From assembly GCA_002431915.1 (NCBI GenBank), contig DJEP01000120.1, positions 1 through 19,446 on the forward strand: a DNA stretch of 19,446 bases, written 5' to 3'. The notes under the pieces were generated by a model. The model was not told where the DNA came from, made no database searches, and saw nothing but the letters and a program-made list of their open reading frames with translations. This stretch comes from Lachnospiraceae bacterium UBA5895. GTDB lineage: Bacteria; Bacillota; Clostridia; Lachnospirales; Lachnospiraceae. Both the position numbers and the translations under genes were made by a program. Below, one piece after another: positions 1 to 6,992 of the stretch. Each line of letters begins with the position of its first letter. Positions within the stretch are counted from its first letter, which is position 1.

Positions 1-2
1 AC

Positions 3-59
3 GGCATAAGTAAAGACAGCGATTTGTGCGCAAGCGCCCATCGCTGTCCTCACTATGCC
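3..59 (-). repeat. Long imperfect hairpin (repeat-like element)
   Basis: Two arms (3-23 and 40-59) pair almost completely. Read on the minus strand they give about 20 base pairs with one bulged T and two G-U pairs. On the plus strand the same two positions would be A-C mismatches, so the minus strand is the better folding strand. The 16-base loop contains GCGC/GCGC (28-31 and 34-37), which could extend the structure. No T-run follows on either strand, so it is not a classical terminator. It resembles an intergenic REP/MITE-type hairpin, but only one copy lies in this window, so the repeat status is inference. Confidence 0.55.
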
Positions 60-281
60 TATGCGCGGCTCATTGCTCGCGTAACTTTCAATATCCAAAA
101 ATAGTTTTAGAAATCCAAGCAGTATTTTTTGAAGATTTCATGAAATAATTTCTAAAGTAACTGCTTTAAAATGAGATTTTTCCATTCCAACAGTAATTAT
201 CAGTCGCAGTAAAAGAAAATAGCCTCAAACGTACTGCTTCTATAGCACAAAATGGATTTTAGACAATATTCAATTAACTAT

Positions 282-669
282 CTATTGTTCTACATACCTG
301 CACTTTGGAAAAGCTGCGCACCCATAAAACTGCTGTCCTGCTCTAGTTCCTTTTTTAGCTGTTCGCAGCACCAGTTTTGATCCACATCTTGGACAGATTC
401 TCTCTGGGATTTGTTCTTTAGTATCTGTAACTTCTTCGTCCCGGATTTGTGGCTCGCTTTTACCGCAAATTTCTGTTTTTCTACTTCCTGTAAAAGATCT
501 CTATACTTCTCCAGATAGTCTTTCCTATTGTGCATTTAATCCATCTTCTGTCTCAAGGCAAATATCATGCAGAACCACCATATCCATGCCTGAATTCCGC
601 AATTCATAAAGGATTGCATTTTCACCATACCTTCAGCACAGTTACCTCTGGTTTTGAAAAGAATTTCAT
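282..669 (-). pseudogene. Decayed NERD-domain / topoisomerase zinc-finger protein gene
   Basis: Four fragments in the right order, in different frames, match the plan of NERD (nuclease-related domain) proteins that end in a topoisomerase-type C4 zinc finger. (1) From ATG at 669: MKFFSKPEVTVLK, then a stop. (2) About 629 down to 525: YGENAILYELRNSGMDM, VVLHDICLE and GLNAQ, the start of the NERD core, then a stop. (3) From about 529: NRKDYLEKYRDLLQEVEKQK, like the helical region before the zinc finger. (4) About 470 down to 282: a C4 finger with CPRC and GCAAFPKC (CxxC and Cx5C), ending VEQ-stop. The middle of the NERD domain (roughly 200 residues in the family) is gone, as is a shorter piece after fragment 1. 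Fragments 3 and 4 are joined by what looks like a one-base loss in an A/T run near 470. The remnant begins 12 bases after the TPM gene. The family assignment rests on recalled motifs; the broken frames are seen directly. Confidence 0.8.
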
Positions 670-681
670 CTCAACTGCCAC

Positions 682-1611
682 TTATCTTCTGTGTCCACCG
701 CCGCCGTGGCTGACACCACTGCTGCTTCTGTGGCTTCCGCCATGACCTCCGCTATGGTGGCTGCTTCCGCCGCTGCTACTGCTGGTCTCGATTCTTCTGG
801 TAACCACATTCTTACGCAGATACTGGTCTCTGGTATTGTTAATCTTAGGCTTTTTGCCGTCGACGTACTGGTTCGTTGCGGTGGTATCTTTCGCTTTGCT
901 CTGATGCAGATTCACCGCTGCATAGATCAGCGCAACAACAAGTCCCGTCAGGATCCAGGGTGCAAAGGTCATAGGCATGCCTTCCTGGCTCTCTTCCATG
1001 GTCCTGGTCACATAAGTCACACAGGCCTTATATGCCTTATAAGGACTCTCCTCTATGTAGTCATCCACTGCATATAATGCCTGGTCGATCTCATAATTCC
1101 CGAAATAGTCATAGACATTTCCGCAGGTGGACAACCAGCTTCCCTTCTGTCCCTCATAGGAATTATCCAAAAGCAATACACCGTTGCCGTGTACTCTGTT
1201 ATAGCCGTAATTATTGTAATCGTAGAAATTATCCGCCAGATCTCTCATGGCAGTGTTCCAGTCGGCGCTGCCGACTTCTTTCGCATGGAATGCCTCCGGC
1301 AGGTTGGGATTCTGTAAATCATACTCTACCGATTCGGAGATCGTTACGATGACGATATCCGCCTGGATCTTCTCCTCGCACTCTGCGATATATTCCCGCA
1401 GACTCTGCTCCTCTTCGTCTGTCAGCATATCCGCATAGTCATACACACGTTCCGCGGGCTCCTGATTGTTCCCCCGGACGGTCTTGGCGGTAAGCAGGTG
1501 AACAACTGCCGCTCCGATGGTAATTACCGCCAGTATTCCGGCAATGATAAACCATATTTTAAAATATTTGAAGTACTGTCTCAGCGCCTCTCTCTTAATA
1601 TCTTTTTCCAT
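682..1611 (-). CDS. TPM-domain membrane protein with Ser/Gly/His-rich tail
   Basis: A 309-residue protein. Residues 1-18 are basic and presumably cytoplasmic, 19-41 form a membrane helix, about 54-205 are a TPM domain (YgcG family; it opens VYDYADMLTDEEEQSL and continues ADIVIVT), 217-234 form a second membrane helix, and 275-309 are a low-complexity Ser/Gly/His tail with six histidines, ending GGGGHRR. With two membrane spans the TPM domain would lie outside and both termini inside. TPM domains elsewhere occur in photosystem II repair proteins and membrane proteins of unclear biochemical role, so no reaction can be assigned. A GGAAGG-type ribosome site precedes the ATG. The gene starts 27 bases after the zinc-ribbon gene, so the two are probably cotranscribed. 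Confidence 0.85.
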   Translation of the reverse strand: MEKDIKREALRQYFKYFKIWFIIAGILAVITIGAAVVHLLTAKTVRGNNQEPAERVYDYADMLTDEEEQSLREYIAECEEKIQADIVIVTISESVEYDLQNPNLPEAFHAKEVGSADWNTAMRDLADNFYDYNNYGYNRVHGNGVLLLDNSYEGQKGSWLSTCGNVYDYFGNYEIDQALYAVDDYIEESPYKAYKACVTYVTRTMEESQEGMPMTFAPWILTGLVVALIYAAVNLHQSKAKDTTATNQYVDGKKPKINNTRDQYLRKNVVTRRIETSSSSGGSSHHSGGHGGSHRSSSGVSHGGGGHRR

Positions 1612-1638
1612 TGTCCCGTTATCCTTCCCTTATAATCT

Positions 1639-2733
1639 CTACAGCAGACTGGCAATCGCATTCACCATGCACAAGATTGCCGTCAGTGTTACTCCCAGGG
1701 TTCCCGCGTAAGCCCACACCTTTGCTTTGGAGACCGGTGCGATACCTACCAGTTTACCTGTCTGTCCGTTCACATAGAAAGGATACTCTTTCCCTTTATA
1801 GGTATAATCATACTTCCATACCGGCAGAAGTCCGTAATTTACATCACTGCCTGTTATGCTGATATTTTCTCCCAGTTTGCGTACACTGGAATAGCCGGAA
1901 TAGCTGTCATGCAGCATCTTCTGCGCATCTTCCTGCATCTTCGCCTTCGCACGGCTCTCTACCAGATCGGAGGTCATATTGTACCGCTCACTGTAAAATC
2001 CGGACAGATACTCCGGCTTGAACTCCTGCAGATCCTTATAATCAAAAGGCTCCATCAGATCCATGACATCATCCGGCATCCCAATGGATGCATCCACAGG
2101 AATCTTATCAAAATTAATATCCATGTCCCGGACAACATCATAATAAGAAGTCTCCGTATACTGCGTATTGCCGGTAGTCCAGCTACGCACCTTGGTGCCC
2201 TCGCCATGGAATGTACAATTGGTATCATAATCGTAAAACCAGAACGGTACATAATCACCATGGATGCCATTCAGTCTTACCTCAGACAAAAAATCCGTCG
2301 GTGCGAAAATACATTTTTCAAATTTGTCACGGATCAGCTTCTTGCAGCCTTCCTTCCCCATACGGAACGGAATCAGCATATGCGGTGTGTAAGCACCGGC
2401 AATCTGTTCATCCACGATCACGTAATTATCACAGTACTGACACTGAGTAGCGGAAGTGCTGGCTGTCATAGAAATCTCACCGCCACAGTTGGGACATACC
2501 TTCGTCACCTTTTTCTGAGATTCTCCTTCCGCCGCTGCCATTCTGCTTACCGGCTGGTCTGCTCCCGCCGTCGGTGCCGTTCCCTCCGCAGCACCGTTCT
2601 CCTCCCCGCTTGTCTCGATCACACCATCCTGGCGCTCTTCACTGTCCTCACTTTCACAGAAAGGACAGAACATTTTCTTTCTCTCCGGACTGTAGACTAC
2701 ATTACCGCCACAGTTTTTACATTTAAAGATCAT
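1639..2733 (-). CDS. Double zinc-ribbon protein with C-terminal membrane helix
   Basis: A 364-residue protein. Two treble-clef/TFIIB-like zinc ribbons are visible: C5-x2-C8 with C23-x2-C26, and C80-x2-C83 with C98-x2-C101. They are joined by an acidic, Ala/Gly-rich linker (about 30-72). A soluble region of about 230 residues follows (YTPHMLIPFRMGKEGC, YVPFWFYDYD, LLPVWKYDYTYKGKEYPFYVNG), then a membrane helix at about 339-361 close to the C-terminus. This architecture is often labelled a TFIIB-type zinc ribbon or PriA-like protein in gut Clostridia, but there is no helicase here and the function is unknown. The start has GAGGGG five bases upstream. It precedes the TPM gene by 27 bases; the pair probably forms one membrane-associated unit. 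Confidence 0.8.
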   Translation of the reverse strand: MIFKCKNCGGNVVYSPERKKMFCPFCESEDSEERQDGVIETSGEENGAAEGTAPTAGADQPVSRMAAAEGESQKKVTKVCPNCGGEISMTASTSATQCQYCDNYVIVDEQIAGAYTPHMLIPFRMGKEGCKKLIRDKFEKCIFAPTDFLSEVRLNGIHGDYVPFWFYDYDTNCTFHGEGTKVRSWTTGNTQYTETSYYDVVRDMDINFDKIPVDASIGMPDDVMDLMEPFDYKDLQEFKPEYLSGFYSERYNMTSDLVESRAKAKMQEDAQKMLHDSYSGYSSVRKLGENISITGSDVNYGLLPVWKYDYTYKGKEYPFYVNGQTGKLVGIAPVSKAKVWAYAGTLGVTLTAILCMVNAIASLL

Positions 2734-2786
2734 CTTACCCCTCGCCTTCTGCCTTTTACGACATTTTTCTTGGTAGAACCTTAATT

Positions 2787-2815
2787 ATCTTACCATACAT
2801 TTTCGCGTATTTCCA
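2787..2815 (-). promoter_or_regulatory. Candidate promoter of the zinc-ribbon/TPM operon
   Basis: On the minus strand TGGAAA (2810-2815) lies 17 bases before TAAGAT (2787-2792), which is preceded by TGG and so has an extended -10 (TGnTAAGAT). It stands about 54 bases upstream of the zinc-ribbon start codon, in the 131-base gap after the DUF3877 gene. It is a sequence match to sigma-A consensus only. Confidence 0.4.
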
Positions 2816-2864
2816 TAGATGAATATGCACATAAGCTTTTCTTATCGTTCGTTTCCCTGTAGAT

Positions 2865-3401
2865 TTAAGCTTTCATCAGATCCGCATAATCCTCCGGCAG
2901 GAACCGGTGATAGATCACATGACACCCTTCGTCACGGAAGCAGTAACAATAAGGGTCTCCCATCTCCTCCGGAAAACGGATCATGACATCAAAGTCCTCT
3001 CCCTGCATCTCTTCTATATGGATATTCTCACTATACCGCAAAAATAATTGCCGGATATCCTCAAGTTTACAGTCATGCTGTCCAATCAACCGGATCAGTT
3101 CATAGATAAATCCTGTCTCTGCAAAATGCTCATGGACATAGGCACTGCCCTCCTCCGGAATACAGAGGCAGAACCGGTCCCCTCTGCGGGTAACAGTGAT
3201 TTTTCCAAGCTTTTCTGTCATGCTCTCCGGCTGTCCTGCCAGTGTAAGTTCCATCTGCTTAGCAGTATCCGCAGTGCCTAACAGATGATTCAGCGTGGTT
3301 AGCGGATAATACAGGCGGATCTTCTCCCTGCGAAAACCTAACTTTGCCTGTTCCTCCAGGATCACATCCATGAGATTTTTTTCTAACTTTTCAAATGTCA
3401 T
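2865..3401 (-). CDS. DUF3877-type conserved protein
   Basis: A 178-residue soluble protein with no membrane helix or signal peptide. The opening MTFEKLEKNLMDVILEEQ followed by IRLYYPLTTLNHLLG, and the C-terminal HVIYHRFLPEDYADLM, resemble what I recall of DUF3877, a family seen mainly in Lachnospiraceae and relatives with no known function. The assignment is from memory. The gene begins 11 bases after the amidohydrolase stop, with AAGGAAA as ribosome site inside that gap, so it is very likely translated from the same transcript. No catalytic motif is recognisable. Confidence 0.75.
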   Translation of the reverse strand: MTFEKLEKNLMDVILEEQAKLGFRREKIRLYYPLTTLNHLLGTADTAKQMELTLAGQPESMTEKLGKITVTRRGDRFCLCIPEEGSAYVHEHFAETGFIYELIRLIGQHDCKLEDIRQLFLRYSENIHIEEMQGEDFDVMIRFPEEMGDPYCYCFRDEGCHVIYHRFLPEDYADLMKA

Positions 3402-3412
3402 TCTTTATTTCC

Positions 3413-4711
3413 TTATAAAAATTTATCCAGTTCTGTCTCTACGACCTTCTTTTTCTTCACCTTCGGCGCACGGATCATTCTGCCCTGTGCAACGACCATA
3501 TCCACATTCCGAAGCACGCGCAGATCCTCTAACGGATTCTTCTCCACCACGATCATATCCGCGCATTTACCGGGCTCCAGTGTACCGGTGATATCTCCGA
3601 TGCCCGCCATCTCGGCGCCTCTGCAGGTAGCGGTGTACAACGCAAAAGCATTGGAGACTCCCACATACTTGTGGAAATAATATAACTCTCTCCAGAAATC
3701 ATACTGGGTGATCCAGGGGCATCCCACATCGTTGCCCAGTACCACAGGAATATCGTTGGCAATCGCTGCCTTCGCACAGTCAATGATACCTTCAAATACC
3801 ACATTGCCGTTAAACTGTTCCACTTCGGAAGCATTGGTAATGGAACGATCGAACAATGCATAGGGAAGTGCCGGAGACAATGTAGTGCACAGGAATGCAT
3901 TGTGTTCCTTGAAAAGTGTAATCATCTCCTCGTCCGCTTTTGCACCGTGTTCGATGGAGTCTACCCCATTTTTCAAGGCTACTTTTACGCCTTCCGGAGA
4001 CTCCACGTGGGCAGCCACCTTATATCCCATGGAATGTGCCTTGTCACAGACTGCCTTTACCATCTCGGGTGCCATCTTCAGTTCTCCGGGCACGCCTTTT
4101 TCCTTCGCATCCAGCACACCGCCGGTGATCATGAGTTTCACCAGATCCACCTTCTGGGCTTTTGAAGTCTCCAGATGCTGTAATGCTTCGTCTATGCTGC
4201 CGGCTGCGACAGCTACGGATCCTGCCATATGACCACCGGGAACAGAGATGCCCTCGTTCGCTGCCAGGATTCTGGGACCGGGCTTTTTGCCTGCGGCAAT
4301 GTCATCCCGCATTCTGGTATCAAAGTCTCCCAATCCTCCTACGGTACGGATCGTGGTCACACCACTGTAAAGTTCATCCTTTGCAAAACCGCAGACCATA
4401 TTGTAGGCAACTGCCTTCGTCAGACCGTTGCTCATGATCTTTTTCACCAGGGCTTCATTATCCCGCTGCTTCTTCTGCGGCTTTCCGTTGCCTGCCAGAT
4501 GCACATGCATATTGATCAGTCCGGGCAGGATGTATTTTCCCTGTAAATCGATCTCTTCGTAACCGGAGGCTGTCAGATTCCGTTTTTCCGCTTCTTCCGC
4601 CGGCAAAATCTCAGTGATCTTCCCATCTTCCACCAGGATGACCTGTCCTTGCTGCACCTGCATTTCCCTCGTGCCGTTCAAAATTTTCCCATTGGTAAAT
4701 ACGTACTTCAT
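3413..4711 (-). CDS. Metal-dependent amidohydrolase (imidazolonepropionase/prolidase-like)
   Basis: A 432-residue member of the amidohydrolase superfamily (urease-type TIM barrel). The metal-binding residues are visible: H69 and H71 in the HVH motif after GKYILPGLINM, a candidate bridging lysine at K192 (VKLMITGG), H235 (VAAHVES), H255 (IEHG) and D328 (LGNDVG). The N- and C-terminal beta-sandwich parts (VFTNGKILNG; GTLEPGKCADMIVVEKNPLEDL) frame the barrel. Relatives include Xaa-Pro dipeptidase-like and imidazolonepropionase-like enzymes; the substrate cannot be read from sequence. The ATG at 4711 is chosen because GGAGAGG lies just upstream and VFTNGKI is the usual family start. A longer in-frame start at 4816 would run 35 codons into the preceding gene and give an unnatural basic extension. 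It starts 19 bases after the Rpn gene. There is no signal peptide, so it is probably cytoplasmic. Confidence 0.9.
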   Translation of the reverse strand: MKYVFTNGKILNGTREMQVQQGQVILVEDGKITEILPAEEAEKRNLTASGYEEIDLQGKYILPGLINMHVHLAGNGKPQKKQRDNEALVKKIMSNGLTKAVAYNMVCGFAKDELYSGVTTIRTVGGLGDFDTRMRDDIAAGKKPGPRILAANEGISVPGGHMAGSVAVAAGSIDEALQHLETSKAQKVDLVKLMITGGVLDAKEKGVPGELKMAPEMVKAVCDKAHSMGYKVAAHVESPEGVKVALKNGVDSIEHGAKADEEMITLFKEHNAFLCTTLSPALPYALFDRSITNASEVEQFNGNVVFEGIIDCAKAAIANDIPVVLGNDVGCPWITQYDFWRELYYFHKYVGVSNAFALYTATCRGAEMAGIGDITGTLEPGKCADMIVVEKNPLEDLRVLRNVDMVVAQGRMIRAPKVKKKKVVETELDKFL

Positions 4712-4730
4712 ATCGATACCTCTCCTTCTC

Positions 4731-5783
4731 TTAAATGTCTTCTCTGATCTCCTGTACCAGTTCCTCACTGCATTCCGCAATGGCACAGATATCTTCATCC
4801 GAATATCCTCTGTCAATCATGTTCCGGACGATCTGCACCGTCTTCCCGGTGGATCCGATCTGCTCGCCGATTTGTTCTCCGATCTGTTGTCCAATATGCT
4901 GACCGATTTGCTCTCCGATACTCCGTTCCTCTGCCCGCAGATCCATCAACGCCTTACACATATCATATCTCTCCTCTCCGTTTTCCTCGATTGTCACATA
5001 ATACTCCATATTCTCTGTCAGTTCCCAAAAGCCCATAAGCACTGCCATAACTGCCGCCGTATCCGCAGGCAGTCTGCGGTATGCAGGATCTGAAGCGATC
5101 AGCTGCTCCAGCCTGCGTCTGTCACCCCCGCAGGCAAGTGCCTGAAATACTTCTCGCAGATCCGTGCGGAACCGGTCAAAATTATCTTCTTCATTAATAC
5201 AATATAACTTCATGGGATAGTCTGCAAAAGGAAGTCTCGCCCTGACCGTCTCTTCCTCCAAATTCATCATATCCGCCAGACACAGCGATCCGTCCCAGGT
5301 ATCCTCCCCGTGGTATAAACATAATGTATACACCGGAACCAGCCTGTCTTCCTTGCGGATTCCGCTGAGACGCTCAGCATTTCTTAGTTCCCGGGTCTCC
5401 GCATATCTGCTCCGCAGTTCCCGAAGCTGCTTTAAATACTCCTGTACATCATATTCCATGCAGCGAAGAGGCATTGTATAATCCACATAGCTTTGCGCCT
5501 CCACCGCCAGAATCCGGAACATGGTACCATCTTCCATTCTCTTCTTCACATCCCGGTATTCTTCCCTGTGTTTTCCATTCTTCGGTCTTTTTCGTTGGTC
5601 ACCCCTCCGTCCTCCGGGATGCCCCTGCAGTTCCGGCGGATGTACCGTATAACGCTCCGACTGTTCACTTAACATCTGCGGTTCTATCACCTGCTCCCCC
5701 TGAAAAAATATAACATTGAACAGATCCGCGAACCGGTACGCATCCCCCAGGTACTCTTGCATGACTATTTCTGTTTCTCCCAT
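4731..5783 (-). CDS. Rpn-family recombination-promoting nuclease / putative transposase
   Basis: A 350-residue protein of the Rpn (YhgA-like, PD-(D/E)XK) family. RFADLFN (17-23), a basic linker (about 55-80), the nuclease-core strand RILAVEAQ (E95, Q97) and the following DYTMPLRCMEYD are typical. D78, E95 and Q97 are the likely active-site positions, with Q in place of K as is common in this group. VPVYTLCLYHGEDTWDG and ADYPMKLYCINE continue the conserved body. Near the C-terminus a four-residue repeat, GEQI and variants, occurs five times (290-309), followed by a helical tail. E. coli Rpn proteins are DNA nucleases that promote RecA-independent recombination; the role here is inferred. A perfect AAGGAGGT precedes the ATG. 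It is the first gene of the group leading into the amidohydrolase. Confidence 0.85.
   Translation of the reverse strand: MGETEIVMQEYLGDAYRFADLFNVIFFQGEQVIEPQMLSEQSERYTVHPPELQGHPGGRRGDQRKRPKNGKHREEYRDVKKRMEDGTMFRILAVEAQSYVDYTMPLRCMEYDVQEYLKQLRELRSRYAETRELRNAERLSGIRKEDRLVPVYTLCLYHGEDTWDGSLCLADMMNLEEETVRARLPFADYPMKLYCINEEDNFDRFRTDLREVFQALACGGDRRRLEQLIASDPAYRRLPADTAAVMAVLMGFWELTENMEYYVTIEENGEERYDMCKALMDLRAEERSIGEQIGQHIGQQIGEQIGEQIGSTGKTVQIVRNMIDRGYSDEDICAIAECSEELVQEIREDI
4857..4916 (-). repeat. 12-base tandem repeat (5 units) inside the Rpn-family gene
   Basis: Five successive 12-base units encode GEQI, GQHI, GQQI, GEQI and GEQI on the minus strand. Units differ by a few bases. The length is a multiple of three, so gain or loss of units keeps the frame. 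Such arrays are prone to slippage, and copy number may vary between strains. Confidence 0.8.
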
Positions 5784-5982
5784 TTGTTACCTCCTTGGTA
5801 GTATGATAGGAGATTTCGACAAAAATGTATGTAACAGCATACACGGCATTTACGTACAAACGCATTTAACACTATGCAAAAATCACATTGGGAATACGTC
5901 AGGTCAGAATCTCCTGCTTTTAGAATGTTGGAACTTATTGAAAAGCACAATTTTCCGACTTGTCAGATGTATCAGATTTGCC

Positions 5983-6027
5983 AAAAAAGAAAACTACTAT
6001 GCTTTGTATTAAACATAGCATAGTAGT
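5983..6027 (-). terminator. Intrinsic terminator after tpiA
   Basis: Arms ACTACTATGCT (5993-6003) and AGCATAGTAGT (6017-6027) form a perfect 11-base-pair stem with a 13-base loop. On the minus strand the stem is followed by TTTTCTTTTTT. It lies about 37 bases downstream of the tpiA stop and ends the glycolytic cluster. I see no convincing promoter or gene in the rest of the gap to the Rpn gene (5784-5982). Confidence 0.85.
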
Positions 6028-6063
6028 CTCTTCGTTGCAAGTATTATTCTTATTTTCTAAGAA

Positions 6064-6816
6064 TTATTTGTTGTAATTTACGATCTGTCCGAAATCAGCC
6101 TTCAGGGAAGCGCCGCCTACCAGACCACCGTCGATGTCTGCCTGTGCAAACAGTTCGGGAGCGCTGGAAGCAGATACGGATCCGCCATACTGGATACGGA
6201 TAGCTGCTGCGGTTGCATCATCGTAGATTTCAGCGATACACTCACGGATTGCCTTACATACTTCCTGTGCCTGCTCGGTAGTAGCTACCTTGCCGGTACC
6301 GATAGCCCAGATGGGCTCGTATGCGATAACAGCGGTTGCTGCCTGTGCGGCAGTTACATTCAGGAATGCGATTTTGATCTGCTGACGGATGAAGTCGATG
6401 GTAACACCCTGCTCTCTCTGAGTCAGAGTCTCACCACAGCAGATGATGGGAGTAATGCCATGCTCGAAAGCCTTGAGGACTTTCTTATTCACGGTCTCGT
6501 CGGTCTCTGCAAAGTACTCTCTTCTCTCGGAGTGACCGATGATTACATACTTCACGCCTGCATCATCTAACATTGCGGGAGAGATCTCGCCGGTGAAAGC
6601 ACCCTTCTCCTCGAAGTACATATTCTCGGCACCAATCATGATATTGGAACCTTTTGCTGCCTCCATAGCGGGAATGATGTCGATTGCGGGAACGCACAGA
6701 AGTACGTCTACTTCATCATTTGCTACGAGAGGTTTTAAAGTATTGATCAATTCTACTGCCTGGCTGGGAGTCATGTTCATCTTCCAGTTGCCGGCAATGA
6801 TCTTCTTTCTTGCCAT
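6064..6816 (-). CDS. tpiA: Triosephosphate isomerase
   Basis: A 250-residue TIM-barrel enzyme interconverting dihydroxyacetone phosphate and glyceraldehyde 3-phosphate in cytoplasmic glycolysis/gluconeogenesis. The catalytic residues are in place: K12 in AGNWKMN, H95 in IIGHSERR and E167 in AYEPIWAIGTG. The phosphate-binding end (YGGSV, GLVGGASL) is intact, and the length is normal. Two ATGs lie six bases apart; the second (6816) is preferred because AGAGGTG stands seven bases before it and MARKKIIAGNWKMN is the usual start. It is the last gene of gap-pgk-tpiA, separated from pgk by a structured 176-base spacer and followed by a strong terminator. Confidence 0.97.
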   Translation of the reverse strand: MARKKIIAGNWKMNMTPSQAVELINTLKPLVANDEVDVLLCVPAIDIIPAMEAAKGSNIMIGAENMYFEEKGAFTGEISPAMLDDAGVKYVIIGHSERREYFAETDETVNKKVLKAFEHGITPIICCGETLTQREQGVTIDFIRQQIKIAFLNVTAAQAATAVIAYEPIWAIGTGKVATTEQAQEVCKAIRECIAEIYDDATAAAIRIQYGGSVSASSAPELFAQADIDGGLVGGASLKADFGQIVNYNK

Positions 6817-6858
6817 AACCATACACCTCTTATTTTTTTATCGTTCTTATCGTATACC

Positions 6859-6881
6859 GGAGAATGCCTGAGGCATTCTCC
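6859..6881. repeat. Perfect hairpin in the pgk-tpiA spacer
   Basis: Arms GGAGAATGCC (6859-6868) and GGCATTCTCC (6872-6881) are perfect inverted copies around a three-base loop. Neither strand has a T-run after it, so it is not an obvious terminator. Placed about 40 bases before the tpiA start on the polycistronic transcript, it could mark RNA processing or slow decay of the downstream message; that is inference. Confidence 0.7.
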
Positions 6882-6893
6882 TCAGAGTAACTT

Positions 6894-6935
6894 AGAAATA
6901 CTTAGACGGCGTACTTTTGACGCCTTAGTATTTCT
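6894..6935. repeat. Second inverted repeat in the pgk-tpiA spacer
   Basis: Outer arms AGAAATACT and AGTATTTCT (9 pairs) enclose inner arms GGCGT and ACGCC (5 pairs) with an uneven internal loop between them. There is no T-run on the minus strand after it. Together with the hairpin at 6859-6881 it makes the spacer strongly structured. Confidence 0.6.
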
Positions 6936-6992
6936 TTATTCTGTTTTGTCATCTGCTGCGGCAACACACGGCGTTGCCTTCATGACTGATGC
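6936..6992 (-). other. In-frame continuation beyond the pgk stop with a repeat of the pgk tail
   Basis: Reading on in the pgk frame past its TAA gives 18 sense codons and a second TAA. The peptide contains PCVAAADDKTE, a near-copy of the real C-terminus PGVAAADDK. The shared seven codons (VAAADDK; 6945-6965 against 6996-7016) differ at three positions, all synonymous. This looks like an old tail duplication or a former longer C-terminus cut by a stop. Confidence 0.6.

Noticed and set aside
117..239. AAGCAGT at 117-123 with inverted copies ACTGCTT at 160-166 and 233-239
   Set aside because: Short 7-base matches in AT-rich DNA with no wider similarity; probably chance.
290..535. Open frame of 81 residues taken as a protein of its own
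   Set aside because: Its first half matches the helical part of a NERD-type protein, but the second half runs out of frame across a conserved zinc finger that is intact in the next frame. It is part of the pseudogene.
1909..2784. 291-residue plus-strand open frame
   Set aside because: It is antisense to the zinc-ribbon gene, has no ribosome site or recognisable domain, and its His/Leu/Arg-rich composition is that of a shadow frame.
2820..2875. Two AAGCTT sites after the DUF3877 gene considered as a terminator
   Set aside because: Only the 6-base palindrome itself is shared; no extended stem or T-run.
4712..4816. 35-codon N-terminal extension of the amidohydrolase
   Set aside because: It overlaps the end of the Rpn gene, lacks a ribosome site and precedes the normal family start, which has GGAGAGG.
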